64,000 nt of DNA from Ryuthela nishihirai (taxonomy: Eukaryota; Arthropoda; Arachnida; Araneae; Heptathelidae): NCBI GenBank assembly GCA_038380435.1, contig JAWZYU010000024.1:54336613-54400612 (forward strand), read 5' to 3'. Both the position numbers and the translations under genes were made by a program. Positions 10,534 through 21,951 of this stretch are shown here, in pieces. Each line of letters opens with the position of its first letter. The stretch's first letter is position 1. Under the pieces are notes generated by a model. That model did no database searches and was not told the origin of the DNA. It was given only the letters and a program-made list of their open reading frames with translations.

Positions 10534-11204
10534 GTACATATGTTACCGCAAAAGTGCAGAAATCAGTTATTCTACAGATTATCTAGGTATTGTGCAGATT
10601 AACTAGGGTGATCCGTTAACGTGCGGAAAATTGTTTCATTTCTCAAATTACCTAGGTAATCTGCAAATTACCTGGATAATCTGCACATTACCTACTAGGC
10701 ACTCGTTAAAGTGAAAATAAGATCTTTGCTGGAACAACAGGAACGTTTCTGTACGCTTAAATTAACATAATGTTATTTATCTAGTGTCCGAGAGTAGAGT
10801 TGAAACCAGGGTCATCCCTCTGTCAACATGAATCAGTCGTCCGAATTATAAAAAACGCCCCCAAAATGAGCAGGCCAAGTGAGAACGAATCATTTTAGTG
10901 ATTCGTTATCAAGAATGAATCACTTTACCGATTCGTTCTCACTTGGCCTCCGCTCATCCGGGGCGTTTTTTATAATGCGGACGAGTGAATCACGTGACAC
11001 GAAGATTCATATTCAAGAGATTCACCACTAGGAGAGAAACAAACTTTTGAACTTTAACGATATGGAAGCCGTTAATGTGCACATTACCTAGGTAAAATGC
11101 GGAAAACTCTTGATTCCGCACGTTAACGGAGCAAATCAGTTAATCTGCAGATTAGCTAGGTAATGTGCACATTAACGGCTTTCGAGCTTTAGCGGTAACA
11201 CATA
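10534..11204. mobile_element. Inverted-repeat element with iterated 20-bp motifs
   Basis: Both ends show, in opposite orientation, TATGTTACCGC/TGTGTTACCGC about 10 bp from the edge. Further in, both carry GCAGATTAACT and a TCCGTTAACGTGCGGAA block. Between these are repeated ~20-bp motifs of the form ATTANCTAGGTAATNTGCAN: on the left at about 10579, 10599, 10656, 10676 and 10696, on the right at about 11082, 11151 and 11171. A large hairpin lies in the middle. No open frame is present, so it looks like a non-autonomous DNA element with subterminal protein-binding repeats. Superfamily unknown. Confidence 0.5.
10829..10992. repeat. Near-perfect ~164-nt hairpin (foldback)
   Basis: Arms of about 75-80 nt centred near 10910. 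GTCCGAATTATAAAAAACGC at 10838-10857 pairs with the block ending at 10982, and GGCCAAGTGAGAACGAATCA pairs with 10930-10950. Only scattered mismatches and a few bulged bases occur. RNA from it would be a long double-stranded stem. Confidence 0.8.
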
Positions 11205-11944
11205 CACTAACTCATAGGCTTTCGTCTCTGTATGACAAAACATGGCGTCCATAAACCACGTGACTCAATCAACAAATAGCAGTGAATCACAGAGATAGCT
11301 AGCCTCTAACCGATGACAGATGATAAAGGGGCCAAGGTCCCTTTTACAAAATGATCGTTTTTAAAGGAGGATGTTAGACTCTAACCGGTGCCTACGTAAT
11401 GGAATGCCCGCCGATTTCCGCGAATCTCCGTGTTAGCAAACGCGCATGGGAAGCTTCAAAACTTGCCACATGAGGGCAGCACCGATCCGCGGTAAGATAA
11501 CCTAGGCTAATGTCACGTACATAGCAATCTGATCGACCAATATTTATTTAACGCTAATTATTTGAGGAAAATACACTAAAATATTAATGAATAAAATTTT
11601 TTAAATCACTTTACCTTTAGTTAAGGTTAATCCATGACTTATTTTTATGATATATATATGCACAATTCTTTAACGGAATAATTTGACATAATGCTGTTTC
11701 CATAGGCACTGGAACTTTCCAATACACACAAATGAAGTTCATGCTGCCAGCACAGAATTTACTCTTTATCATAATAACTCTTTTATTTCAGTGTTGCTAA
11801 ATTTCATTTCTTAATTACTTCTGATCTTAAAATCTCACATTAAAAAATATTTATACACGTATTTGTGCAATTCAAGGATTCTGTTGAATATTTAAACGTT
11901 CTATCAGAAATATAACAGGAATTGACAACTGAGATATTTATAAT
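11205..11944. other. Unassigned; contains a 32-bp inverted match to 20958-20989
   Basis: No gene was recognised. Positions 11387-11418 match 20958-20989 in inverse orientation with one mismatch. AACCTAGGCTAATGT near 11501 echoes the 20-bp motif of the neighbouring inverted-repeat element. Confidence 0.4.
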
Positions 11945-14360
11945 TTAAGCATTTTTCTTGAGGGGTTTAGAATTCAGCTTGAGTTGTGCAATTTCTTCAG
12001 TACACTTACTACCATAATTCATTAAATATGGTTCTAAAAATTTCTGTATTATTAAAATACAAAGGTTTTTTATGTGGCTGTCATCATTAGAAGAACAATG
12101 AAATAATTTATTTTTGCATAAGCGTGGTAGAAATGTTAACGTTAACAGGGTTAATACTTTTCTCTTTGAACTCAAAGTGGGCAGCAATTTTTTACAGCTT
12201 TTTCCATAACAACTAAAACACTGACAAATTCGCTTTGGATATTTCAAGCCCTCACGATCGAGATTTCGAATAATGGCATTTGATGCTGACTGAGGAGTAT
12301 TTAATAGCTCAGAGCAACTGTGGCATTCTATGTTATCTTGTACTGCTCTAACTAGGTAACCTGCGATTACCCGCTAATGTTGCTGTCAAAAGTGACACTC
12401 TACAAAAGGAATTTATATTTTCTATCTCAGAAAGTTCTTCTGTTAACAGTATTTCAAAAGATATTTCTGAAGCTTTATCACTAATTGTGAAGGGTTGGGG
12501 GATTGTAGAAACAGGACCCATTACATCTAGGGAAGGTTTGTTGCTCACATTGCTTGAAAGTGATGCAGAAATTATGCCCGTTTTAAGAATTTTTGTAATT
12601 GCTGCAGCGGCACTACAAACATTTGTTTGGTCATTTTTGCCTCCCAGGTGCCAAACAGCCAAAAAACGATTCCACGTCATGACTGGAAAATTTTCTGGTT
12701 AACACAAAATGAAATCCTTCATTCAGTAGCTATTTCACACATTTTATAGTAGATAATGTTGTCACAACTATTGCTTCATATGTTTCTGCACTTAAAAATT
12801 GTAATTTTGGTTGAGAACAAAAAATTTTCCACTTAAGTAAATAATCTAAGAAATCATTCTCTAACCAATGCAATCTTTCATCAGTAACAGAAAAGAACTG
12901 CATACACACAGGATTATTCCTATATATATACCTGGTATTTTGAATGTTATGCAATATGAACCATTTATGCATTATTTCCATAAATTCAACTGTCTTCTGT
13001 GCATCTTCGAAACCTTTTACAGAACATTGCCTACCATAATCACATAGAAATTTTAAGACAGATGTTACCTCAGGAGTAAAAATTGCTATTGCTCTCTTTA
13101 CATTCATTTTTTCAAAAGTTGAAGGAAACAAGTGCTTCTTTGTAAGATTTCTTAAGGTTTACATATTTCTTACTTTGCAAATCATATATATGGTACAAAT
13201 ATTTCGGTGAAATTTTTTTTAGCCCCAACACACAATTTTTTTTATTAGATAAAAATTGGGATCTGATATTTTTGATTATGTGGCAGTACTCATAACTGAG
13301 GAACAACTTCTTTTCTGGATCACAAGGATGCTCAATTTCAGGTTTAATTGAGCCATGACATAGCTTTTGGTATATGAAGGTGATTATCAGTTACAATTCT
13401 TACAACTTGAAATCCAATATTTTCCAGCTGTTTCAAGACATTCAGTGTCAGTAGATACAACTGATTTCCTTGTAACTGATGGGTAAAATAATAAGGAACT
13501 GGAAGGCGAAAATGTGTTGATAAACCGGAAAACAGGAAGCACAGTAAACGATTGGCTAATTTGTTTTGAATTCCCAATTCATTTTCGATGCCATCCATGA
13601 CATTACCAAAGTAACGGTCCTGCAACTTATTGTACAACATTGGTTTAATGTTCATTTCGTCAATTATTAGGCTACCAAGGAGCTCTTTTTCTGTCAGTCT
13701 TTTTTTCTCAGCATATAGTCTTTGCTATAAGGACTATATGCTGAATCTTATTGTAAGTTCATGCCACTTGGGCTTGTTTTGCTCATAAGCTTTTAGCTGA
13801 TCTAGCAAAACACAGCATTATGATTTCCATCTGCAGCATTTTTTTGTAATTTTTTCACGCATTCAAAGTCAGATTTTAATTTCTGGTAGTGTTTTAGAAG
13901 ACTATTATATTTGGCTTTCATTGTATTTAACTGTTTCCTCACTCTGTAAAACCTTCATGTTATATTTATCTTTTTATTTCTCAAAAATAAAATGCTTCTT
14001 GTATCATGTTCAGTTTGAATGCATTTGTCACATGATTTGCAGCTTATTTCCATTTTGTTGCTAAAGGAAGCTGCCTCAACTAACACATCTAAATTTCCAA
14101 AAGGAAAAGGGGAGCTGCAAATATTTGCACTAAGAGTAGATGGAACAGTATTCCCTGTAACTCTTTTTGTTTTTCTTTTCACTACTTCTTTTTTACGCAA
14201 GTGTGTAGGGTAACTGGGAAACACGGAAGGCACTGCAGATGGTTTCAAGATATTTCTTTTCCCTACAGTTTTAAAATCCTCTTCTTGAAAATGCTTTCCA
14301 CAAACTGCAGAATATTGGCCAGGGCACCATTTACTTCCCTTTTTCATTCCTGTTAAGAGA
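11945..14360 (-). pseudogene. P-element/THAP9-like transposase remnant
   Basis: Minus strand. At 14347-14200 is the second half of a C2CH THAP DNA-binding domain (SAVCGKHFQEEDFK, then ILKPSAVPSVFPS), preceded by an acceptor-like CTCTTAACAG. The first half is missing. Next come a coiled-coil-like basic segment (~13940-13830) and the RNase H-like catalytic region beginning SLIIDEMNIKP near 13660. It continues with FRLPVPYYF, then HPCDPEKKLFLSYEYCHIIKNIR (~13330) and LFPSTFEKMNVKRAI (~13130), which is the order known in P-element and THAP9 transposases. Several frameshifts and stops separate the blocks, so it is dead. Such proteins bind element ends through THAP and cut and paste them. The C-terminal pieces at 12680-12348 and 12247-11945 are assigned by position only. 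Confidence 0.75.
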
Positions 14361-14737
14361 AAGTATGTGTATAATCAAACATTAATTGCCAACTAAATAA
14401 AAACAATAATTAGAAGAATAAATACTACTATGTTTTTATTTTTTACTTCACTAGTTGATAATTAAACAGGAATGTAATCATAATTATCAAGAGGTTAATG
14501 TTTTAAATGATATGTCATATCAGGAATCAAAAATACTATTCTTGGGCATATTTATTATGATCATTGCTCTGCGACATTCTACCTAAAGTACTGTCATATA
14601 CTATAATATACTTCAAATATCCTACACCATTACCGAGTGAAACTTACAATCATTTTAAATGATTTCAGCATTTGGCCAAATTAACAATTACTGAAGAAAG
14701 GATGCATTCTATTATGGGGATAAAAATCATTGGAATA
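14361..14737. other. Unassigned AT-rich stretch
   Basis: The first exon of the THAP transposase would be expected here on the minus strand but no CxxC-type start was found. Nothing else is seen. Confidence 0.35.
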
Positions 14738-14775
14738 TTAGGCCAAGTAGCTAGTGTGCTTGGTTACTGATCAAA
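14738..14775 (+). mobile_element. SINE family A, head piece split by an R1-like element
   Basis: A diverged tRNA-like head (GGCCAAGTAGCTAGTGTGCTTGG) stops at the target duplication and resumes at 17108. GGTTACTGATCAAA at 14762-14775 is the left copy of the duplication. Confidence 0.75.
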
Positions 14776-17107
14776 TGTCCTCTTAAACAAGGCAGGTAGG
14801 GATCCGGCTGACGCGAGATCATACAGACCGATAATCTGCTGCCGGTGTTGGGAAAGGTGCTGGATAAACTCCTGACCAACAGGATGTACCACCACTGCCA
14901 CAAGAACGGATTCCTGAATCCCAAGCAATTTGGGTTCAGGACGGACCAGTCCACCACCGCTGCTATCAAACAGGTGGTGGACATCGCTCAGGTAAATAAA
15001 GTGCACAAGTTGCACACCTCTCTCATTGCTTTGGATGTGACGGGCGCGTTCGACAATGTCTGGTGGCCTGCGATTCTGACAAAATTGAAGGAGTGTTCCT
15101 GCCCTAGGAACATCTTCACGCTTGTGGCCAATTACCTCCAAGAGAGGGTGGTCACATATTCGCATGCTAGCGGAACAGCCTCAAGAAACTTGGAAAGAGG
15201 CTGCCCACAAGGGTCGTGCAGCGGACCATTCCTCTGGAACTTAGTCGCTGATACTGCTCTGGAGTTGACTATGCCCGAGGGAGTCTGGCTCTAGGCTTAC
15301 ACGGACGACTTGCTGCTTGTCATATCAGCGTCCTCACGAGCAAATCTTGAGGTCGTTGGCAATGCAGCCATTAAAACACTAGAAGGTTGGTGTCATCGCA
15401 ACAAGCTTGGGTTCAGCGTTGCGAAGACAACTTCAATGACAATTGCAAAAGAGGGTGTCCTCAAGAAGAGGTATCCCATTTTCAAATTAAATGGCGCAAA
15501 CATCCGCCACATGACGACTTTAAAATACTTGGGGATCACTCTGGATGAGAGGATGAGCTGGATCCCACACCTGCAGGACTTGAAAGCTAAATGCACCAAC
15601 GTTATGTGTAAGCTGGGCGTATGGCTCGCGTCTCATGGGGACTCAGAAGTGAGGTCCTCAAAGAAATCTATCTAAGGGGAACGGAGAGGATCCTGACATA
15701 TGGTGCGGGTGCCTGGTGGCGCCCGACGAACCACGCCATAATGTGCAGAAAGCTGCTCGCCGCCCAAAGACCGGCTTTACTGCGAATCACCAGGGCTTAT
15801 AGGACAACATCTATGGATGCCCTCCTGGTGCTCGCAGGGATCCCTCCGCTATTTTTGACGGTCGGTAAAGAAGCGACCATATTCAGAGTCACGCAGGCTA
15901 AGGAGAAAGCAACATTCCTCGGAGTCCAGTATGACCCTGAGGAATATGAGACAAATACCGCTAAGTGGGATCTACATCCCACAAGGAGACTATGTGTGCC
16001 CTGGTCCACGGAGTTACCATCAGGTACAGATATTGAAATATACACCGACGGTTCCAAGAGCGAGGAGGGTGTGGGTATAGCCTTCACTGTCTTCAATCAA
16101 GGGGCCAAAGTGTATGATTTTCAGAGGAAGGTTTCCAATAATGGCTCAGCCGTCCAAGCAGAGCTGCTCGCTATCAGAGAGGCCCTCAATGACGGCGGTC
16201 TAGACAACGACATAAGGCTGTACACGGACAGCCAGGCAGCTCTGCATGCACTTGAAGATGCAACCAACAGGCATCAGATAGTGAATGAGATCAAGTGCAT
16301 CCTGGGTAATCAGAGCATGCCCAGGGTATCCTTCTCCTGGATCAGGCAGGGCACATGTAGGGCATGAAGGAAATGAGCGGGCCGACCAACTGGCCCGTTC
16401 CGCAGGTAATAACACTCAACCTGTGATAGCGGTAAAGACTTCAAAAACTACCCTGAAGTCTACAATTGGCCAAGGTACCATTCAGGAGTGGCAGAGGCTC
16501 TGGGATACGACTGAGAATGGTCTTCAAACACAGACATTCTTGAAAAGGGTCAGTCTATCCCTGATGTCCTCTGACCACTATTTGACGCAGGTCCTAACAG
16601 GACATGGGAGTTTCCCCAAATACCTGGAGAGGTGTAAAATCTCTACCCACAGTTACTGCGGCTGTGGGGCTCCAGACACAGATGCTGGGCACTATATCCT
16701 CAGGTGCCCATTCACAGAAGGGTTCGCTAACGAACTCAGGGAAACCCCCGGCGATCAATGAGGTAGCAGGCGAACTGGTCTCAGTGTCCATTGAGAGTGC
16801 CCGTGTCAGGGCACACTTGAGGGACATAGGCTGGCTTGTCTGCCAGCTCCGGGACTCTCTCCTTTGAGCCCTGTGGCTGCTGTCTCTCTTAGACTTATTT
16901 TCCTACCTTCTTCCCGGGCTGCACTCAGCACCCCCTTTAACACCACCCATACTCCATGTCCCTACTGGTCTCCCCTGAGACAAACTTCACCTTCTTTTTT
17001 CCAAGCCTCTAGTTGCTATGCACGTGTAGTGTCGCGAGACGGAGCACGTGCTTTCCCCATGGGGAGTGGGTCCTTCGGGACCCACTCCCCACCCCGTATT
17101 AACCAGA
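14776..17107 (+). mobile_element. R1-like non-LTR retrotransposon, 5'-truncated
   Basis: Plus-strand insertion of 2332 bp flanked by a perfect 14-bp duplication, GGTTACTGATCAAA, at 14762-14775 and 17108-17121. It starts inside the reverse transcriptase and runs through RNase H, a Cys-rich C-terminus and a GC-rich 3' UTR ending CCGTATTAACCAGA with no poly-A. Base composition is clearly more GC-rich than the surroundings. GCPQGSCSGPFLWN is an R1-like signature. The RNase H domain is less typical of classic R1, so an I/LOA-group placement remains possible. Confidence 0.85.
14800..16761 (+). pseudogene. Reverse transcriptase-RNase H polyprotein remnant
   Basis: Blocks in order: LPVLGKVLDKLLTNRM and FGFRTDQSTTAAIKQVVD (RT), ALDVTGAFDNVWW (first catalytic Asp), GCPQGSCSGPFLWN, then AYTDDLLLV (catalytic box at ~15295), KYLGITLDERM, then IYTDGSKSEEGVGIAF and LYTDSQAALHAL (RNase H, 16035-16240), HVGHEGNERADQLA, and a C-terminal CGCG...DAGHYILRCP finger-like motif (~16655-16715). 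A TAG at 15292-15294 sits immediately before the catalytic AYTDD. The frame shifts near 15640 and again near 16350. Inactive. Confidence 0.85.
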
Positions 17108-17270
17108 GGTTACTGATCAAAGGGACCTGGGTTTGAGCCCCAAGTAAGGCATGGATGTCTATTGTTTTCTGCTGAGGTCACCATCCTCACAGACCTTCTA
17201 TTATGGTGTTTAAATTGACAGGTTCCCGTCATACCTCTATATGGCAAGCAGTCATAAAGAGCCTTTTTTT
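17108..17270 (+). mobile_element. SINE family A, remainder of split copy
   Basis: Begins with the right copy of the 14-bp duplication and continues with the B box GGGTTTGAGCCCC, the body and a diverged 3' end (GGCAAGCAGTCATAAAG). Confidence 0.75.
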
Positions 17271-17944
17271 TAATGTATACAAGCACAATTTTCCAACTTT
17301 TTCAATCTATATTTAGGTATTTCCATTTGATGTGTTTGTGAAATATTATTTAATCATTCCTTAGACTCAAAATGTACAGTTCACTTAAGTCTGTTAAACA
17401 AAGTTAAAAAAAATAATTAAATTTTCCCCTATATTTTACAGTTTATTTGATACATATTATGTATTTCCAGAAAAACAAATGTAAAAACGGAAAAGATAAA
17501 TCGCAATTTTTCAAAAATATTTGTTCTGCATTTAGTTATGGAAGCCAGAGTATTTAACAAAGAATTATCTTGTTTTATCATATCATAGAACTTCGAAGTC
17601 AGATTACAATTCACATAACATGGAAATTATTATTTTGTTTGTGCAGCATAATTCAATTCAGTATGTGTAAAGATATTTATGATTTAAGCTAACAGAAATT
17701 ACTTTCATTTGCTTACAATACCGATGAATTTAAAATATCAGAAATGCTATTTATTCAAAAGTAATCTATTAAACATTTTTCAAAGTATTCATGTCAACAA
17801 ACTTAAGGTAATTATAAAGACAAAGATCTTACCTTGCTGACATATTGCTTTCAGCCATTTTTTTCGCGAATCAAGCTTGGAAGGGATTTGATGAAAACTT
17901 ATTTTCGTTTTACAAAAGTTTCACTTCTGCAAAATGGCACACAG
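17271..17944. other. Unassigned AT-rich stretch
   Basis: No exon, element end or RNA gene recognised. Confidence 0.35.
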
Positions 17945-20735
17945 CAATATCATCATCCTCAAGCAGCCATGGGCTACGGAGGTCCAACCAGACCGTGCAA
18001 TTTAGTTCTCCAAGCAAGTCTATCCTGAGCTACATCTACTGTATCTGGCCACTGCACACCAATTCTAACAAGGTCCTGTTTGACATTGTCCGCCTACCGC
18101 ATCCTAGGTCTCCCCTTCTTTCTGAGGCCTTTAGGCGCACTGTTCATAACCCTATTCACCAATCTATAATTATTCATACGGGCAACATGGTCAAACCAAT
18201 GGAGTCTCTCTCTGCACAATATGCTGCTTAAAGGAGGTTGCAAACTCCTTTGCCTAACCTCATCATTAGTTACAAAGTTGAACCACCTAATGCCCAAGAT
18301 ACTGCGTAGGCATCTGGAATCAAAAGCATCTAGTTTCCTGTTTACAAAGTGTTCAAGTTTCACTACCATAACTAACCCTAGAAAGAACCAAACTATTATA
18401 CAGCCTAATTTTAGTCTTTAGGCGTATACGCCTATTTCTCCACACTCTCCATAGATTCTTAAAAGTCCCGGCAGCAATCCCTATTCGTCTGTTAATCTCA
18501 TGCCGCACATCACCATTATCTGTTACATAGCTCCCAAGATAATTAAACTGTAACACCTGCTCAAGACTGCAACCATTCAGATTAACTGAATCACAGCCTG
18601 CCTGACCAATTTTCATCACTTTAGTTTTCTCTCTGTTTATAACCAAACCTACTGTACTACCAGTCTCATCAACAGCTCGAATGAAAGAGTTCATCTCATC
18701 AACATCATTTGCCAAAAGGGCTAAATCATCAGCATAATCTAAAGCAGAAATTATCGTATCTCCAGCCCATTTAAGGCCAAAATCTTTCCCTTGAAGTAAA
18801 TTTCGCATAACATAATCAATAACCAAACTAAAGAGAAAAGGAGACAAAATGCACCCTTGTCGAACACCAGAAGTAATGCTAAACCAATTGCTACAAGCCT
18901 TACCAACTCTCACACACGACTCAGTGTTATTATAGAGAACTTTAATTATGGTAACTAACTTGTCTGGTATACCATATGATTTCACAATCAACTACAAATT
19001 ATGACGATCAACAGAGTCGAAAGCCTTTTTGAAATCAACAAAGCTAGCAACCAAAGGTTTCTGAAACTCTAAACATTTCTCAAGAATCTGCCTAAGTGAA
19101 AATATCTGATCCACACATCCCCTACCACTTCTGAATCCATATTGTTCATCACGCAATTGACTGTCAACCAGATTCTTAATTCTATTAAGCACAATCATGG
19201 AAAGAACTTTACCTGGAACAGAGAGTAGGCTAATACCCCTATAGTTATCACAAGAACTGTGATCACCTTTTTTGAAAATAGGGATAATAATGGGTCTGGT
19301 AAAATCTTTAGGAACCATGTTTATCATGAGATATTCAGAATTTCAGTCATCCAAGTGGTAACCGAAACATTCCCAGCTCTAAGCATTTCCGCAGTAATTT
19401 CATGTACCCCTGGGGATTTATGAAGTTTAAGTTTAGAAACAGCCAAAATAACTTCAGATTGTGTTATAGGGCCAACATTAAAGCCACCAATGCATCTATC
19501 ATCATTGCAAACAATGGGAATAGAACTAACCGCATTGTTCAGAATATCACTGAAATGCTCAGCCCACCGAGCCATGACAGAATCCTCCCCTTCTATAACC
19601 TTACCTTGTTTATCCTTCAATCCCTGTATACCTGTCCGTTTTCTACCACACAAAACATTAACTATCTGGTACAGCTCTCTGCTGTTGTGCTGTCTAACTG
19701 CTTCCTCGGTTTTGTCAGCCATACCATCAAGCCAAAGATTCTTATCAGCAGCTAACTGATCTTTTACACGTTTATTAAGCTCTCTGTAATGCTTTCTATT
19801 AGTACTAGTAGGGTATTGATTAAGGTCATTCCTGCAGTTCTTTCTTTCTGAAATAAGCTCAAGTGCTTTATCACTCAGATAATTCTGTCTCTTCTGTTCC
19901 TTTTTTTCTTAAAGAGTACTGTTAGTGTCCAAAAAAGCCTGTTTAAAATGATCCCATTCTTCCTCAACTTCTGTAGTAAGCATACCATGACTGTCATAAT
20001 GACTAAGTAACCTATCATGGTAAGCTTTGGCTATAGCAGGGTCTTTCAGAGCTTCGGTATTAAAAGCAAATTTTTTAACCCTAGCACAACACTTTTTAAG
20101 TTGTAAGAGAGGGAATGCCGACAATATCAAACAGCCCCCTAATCGGAGACATGGGGCAAAGACCCGTTCCCCCACCACTAAAGGCTGAAGCCATCTACAC
20201 TGGAAGACTTCCTCCAATGTAGAATTTGACGATGCCAATAGAAGCAGAGTTTAGGTGCCTGCGATGACTTCTGCTCAGGATTATCCACCAGCTGATAAAC
20301 ATATCCTGTGAATCTATTCACTTGGGGCTGTCAACCCACAAAGAGAAAACACAGCGGAAGATTTTCCCTCCACAGAAGCCCACCAGTGCAGGTAAATCAG
20401 GATCCATAATCAAGCTCAGAGCCATATATCTGTCCAGTCCAGTTGGTTTATATGGTCAGCACCAGGACCCTGTGTGGTTGACCACTCCTCAGCAGGGTAG
20501 AAAAAAAAAGTAGCCATAGTAGTCCAGATCAGTAGGCCACAGTAATCTGGCAGCCCTCCCCTTCCGTTCACTTCCACAAGAGAATATCTCTTTTGAAAGG
20601 TACTAACGGTCTGCACCACGAGAAGGCGGGGTCGGACATTAGGTGCTAGGCCTGGCCGGTACTATGCATCATCACAGGGGATTGGTGCATAGCTCTTCTT
20701 CCAGTGACTACCTAGCTACCATTTACAGACCTAAC
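17945..20735 (-). mobile_element. RTE-like retrotransposon, copy 3, with 5' UTR
   Basis: Minus-strand copy whose 3' tail (ATATCATCATCC) starts at about 17946. It keeps the 5' UTR out to about 20735 (ending CTACCATTTACAGAC on the plus strand), matching the 5' end at 43329. The middle of the endonuclease is deleted: at about 20103 the linker joins directly to the first ~20 codons of the protein. Translation would start with ATG near 20190. Confidence 0.85.
18094..20100 (-). pseudogene. RTE polyprotein remnant, copy 3
   Basis: RT and linker of the same family as copies 1 and 2, with FVDFKKAFDSVDRH, GVRQGC, LDYADDLALL (YADD kept) and the LGIRWFNFVTNDEVR C-terminal region. Breaks include a TAG at 18992 in place of a Trp codon (HNL-stop-LIVKSYG), a small deletion near 19320 that shifts frame, loss of a few codons near 18345 (LCKQDNRK shortened) and a stop near 19909. 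Confidence 0.82.
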
Positions 20736-21246
20736 CACAGCAATATACCACTGTTAAAACTGCTCTTTAGAAACTACAGAAAATAGACAGAACAATAAAT
20801 AACTTACATATGAATAAATCCTTATCAGAATCAAGTTTTAAAGCTAGTGCTAAACAATGTAACGTATGCTACAAAGGAGCAAGCAGAAAGCAAAACAGTG
20901 GTTCGCCAGCGTCACAACGGACAAAAACTAACTAGCGCTGCTGTCGCTTCACGTCGTGAAATCGGCAGGCATTCCATTACGTAGGCACCGCTGTAACTGT
21001 ACAGGTCCTCTAGTTTAGCCTAGAAAAAATACTCGTCACACACATGCGCAGTCAATCGCTAAACACTTGTCTCAACGACAGCCACGTTTTGGTGTAGTGT
21101 CCCATCTGTATGCAATTACCTTAATCTGTAGTTCAGATCCTAGTAATGATTTTGTTGGTTATGAGGGTGAAAGGCTGAATATCTTTTATTTTTGCAGTAA
21201 CGGCTTGTTTTACATTCGCCTACACTTAACTAGGAATGTCGTTCTT
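20736..21246. other. Unassigned; contains a 32-bp inverted match
   Basis: No gene found. Positions 20958-20989 are nearly identical, in inverse, to 11387-11418. CpG content is locally higher than in the surroundings. Confidence 0.35.
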
Positions 21247-21258
21247 CCTGACCTGTTG

Positions 21259-21639
21259 GGTTGGGTTGTTTTACCTCTGAGCGGCACTTTTTTGCACACC
21301 ATGGGCTAAATGGCCAGGTCACATGGACCCCGAAGGCTCAGAGAAGGTTGGGGAGGGGACCCACTGGAACAGCTGTTGGGAGACAGATGGTAGCCTCCCG
21401 TCAAGGCCATCCAAAGTGTTCTTTAACGTGACAGGGTATGGCTCTCCCGCACACGGGGCCACGACTTAACGTCCCATCCGACGGACGGCGGCCTTTCCAA
21501 GCCCATCGGTGTCCCCTACTGACCGTGGACAGGGCAGGGAATTTTTGCGGAGATAAATCTCAACGCTGACCCAGCTGGGACTCGAACCTGGGAACTAGAT
21601 TACGAGCCTGGCGCGCTACCGACTGAGCCACCCCCGCCC
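21259..21639 (-). mobile_element. SINE family B, complete copy with duplication
   Basis: Minus-strand SINE with a tRNA-like head (A box TGGCTCAGTCGGTAGCGC, B box GGTTCGAGTCCC) and an AACCCAACCC-type tail. It is flanked by a perfect 12-bp duplication, CCTGACCTGTTG, at 21247-21258 and 21640-21651. Confidence 0.92.
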
Positions 21640-21651
21640 CCTGACCTGTTG

Positions 21652-21945
21652 AAAAATGTTTTTAGAACAGCTATGGATCTATGTTAAAGAAATAGTAATT
21701 GAATTACAACAAGTTTAATTGATTACAAGGGATTAAGTACTGTCATCTTGTATAATTATTAATCATTTTCTACTAATGTTTCAAATAGTATTAAACATTT
21801 GTTAATACCTAAAGAATCATACTGATACAAAAAATATTACACCATCTTTAATCTATAATCTACATTCTTTAAATCAGTTTTCAAGATAAATCATTTTATA
21901 TACTACAATGTTTCTTCTATACACCATTAACATTGTCTGAAGGAT
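21652..21945. other. Region downstream of UQCRQ
   Basis: AT-rich sequence beyond the UQCRQ stop on the minus strand. No gene is seen. Confidence 0.4.
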
Positions 21946-21951
21946 TTTATT
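21946..21951 (-). promoter_or_regulatory. UQCRQ: AATAAA signal overlapping the UQCRQ stop codon
   Basis: On the minus strand the stop TAA runs directly into AATAAA (TATAATAAAATCC). I saw no other close AATAAA downstream before the SINE, so a very short 3' UTR is likely if this signal is used. Confidence 0.45.
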
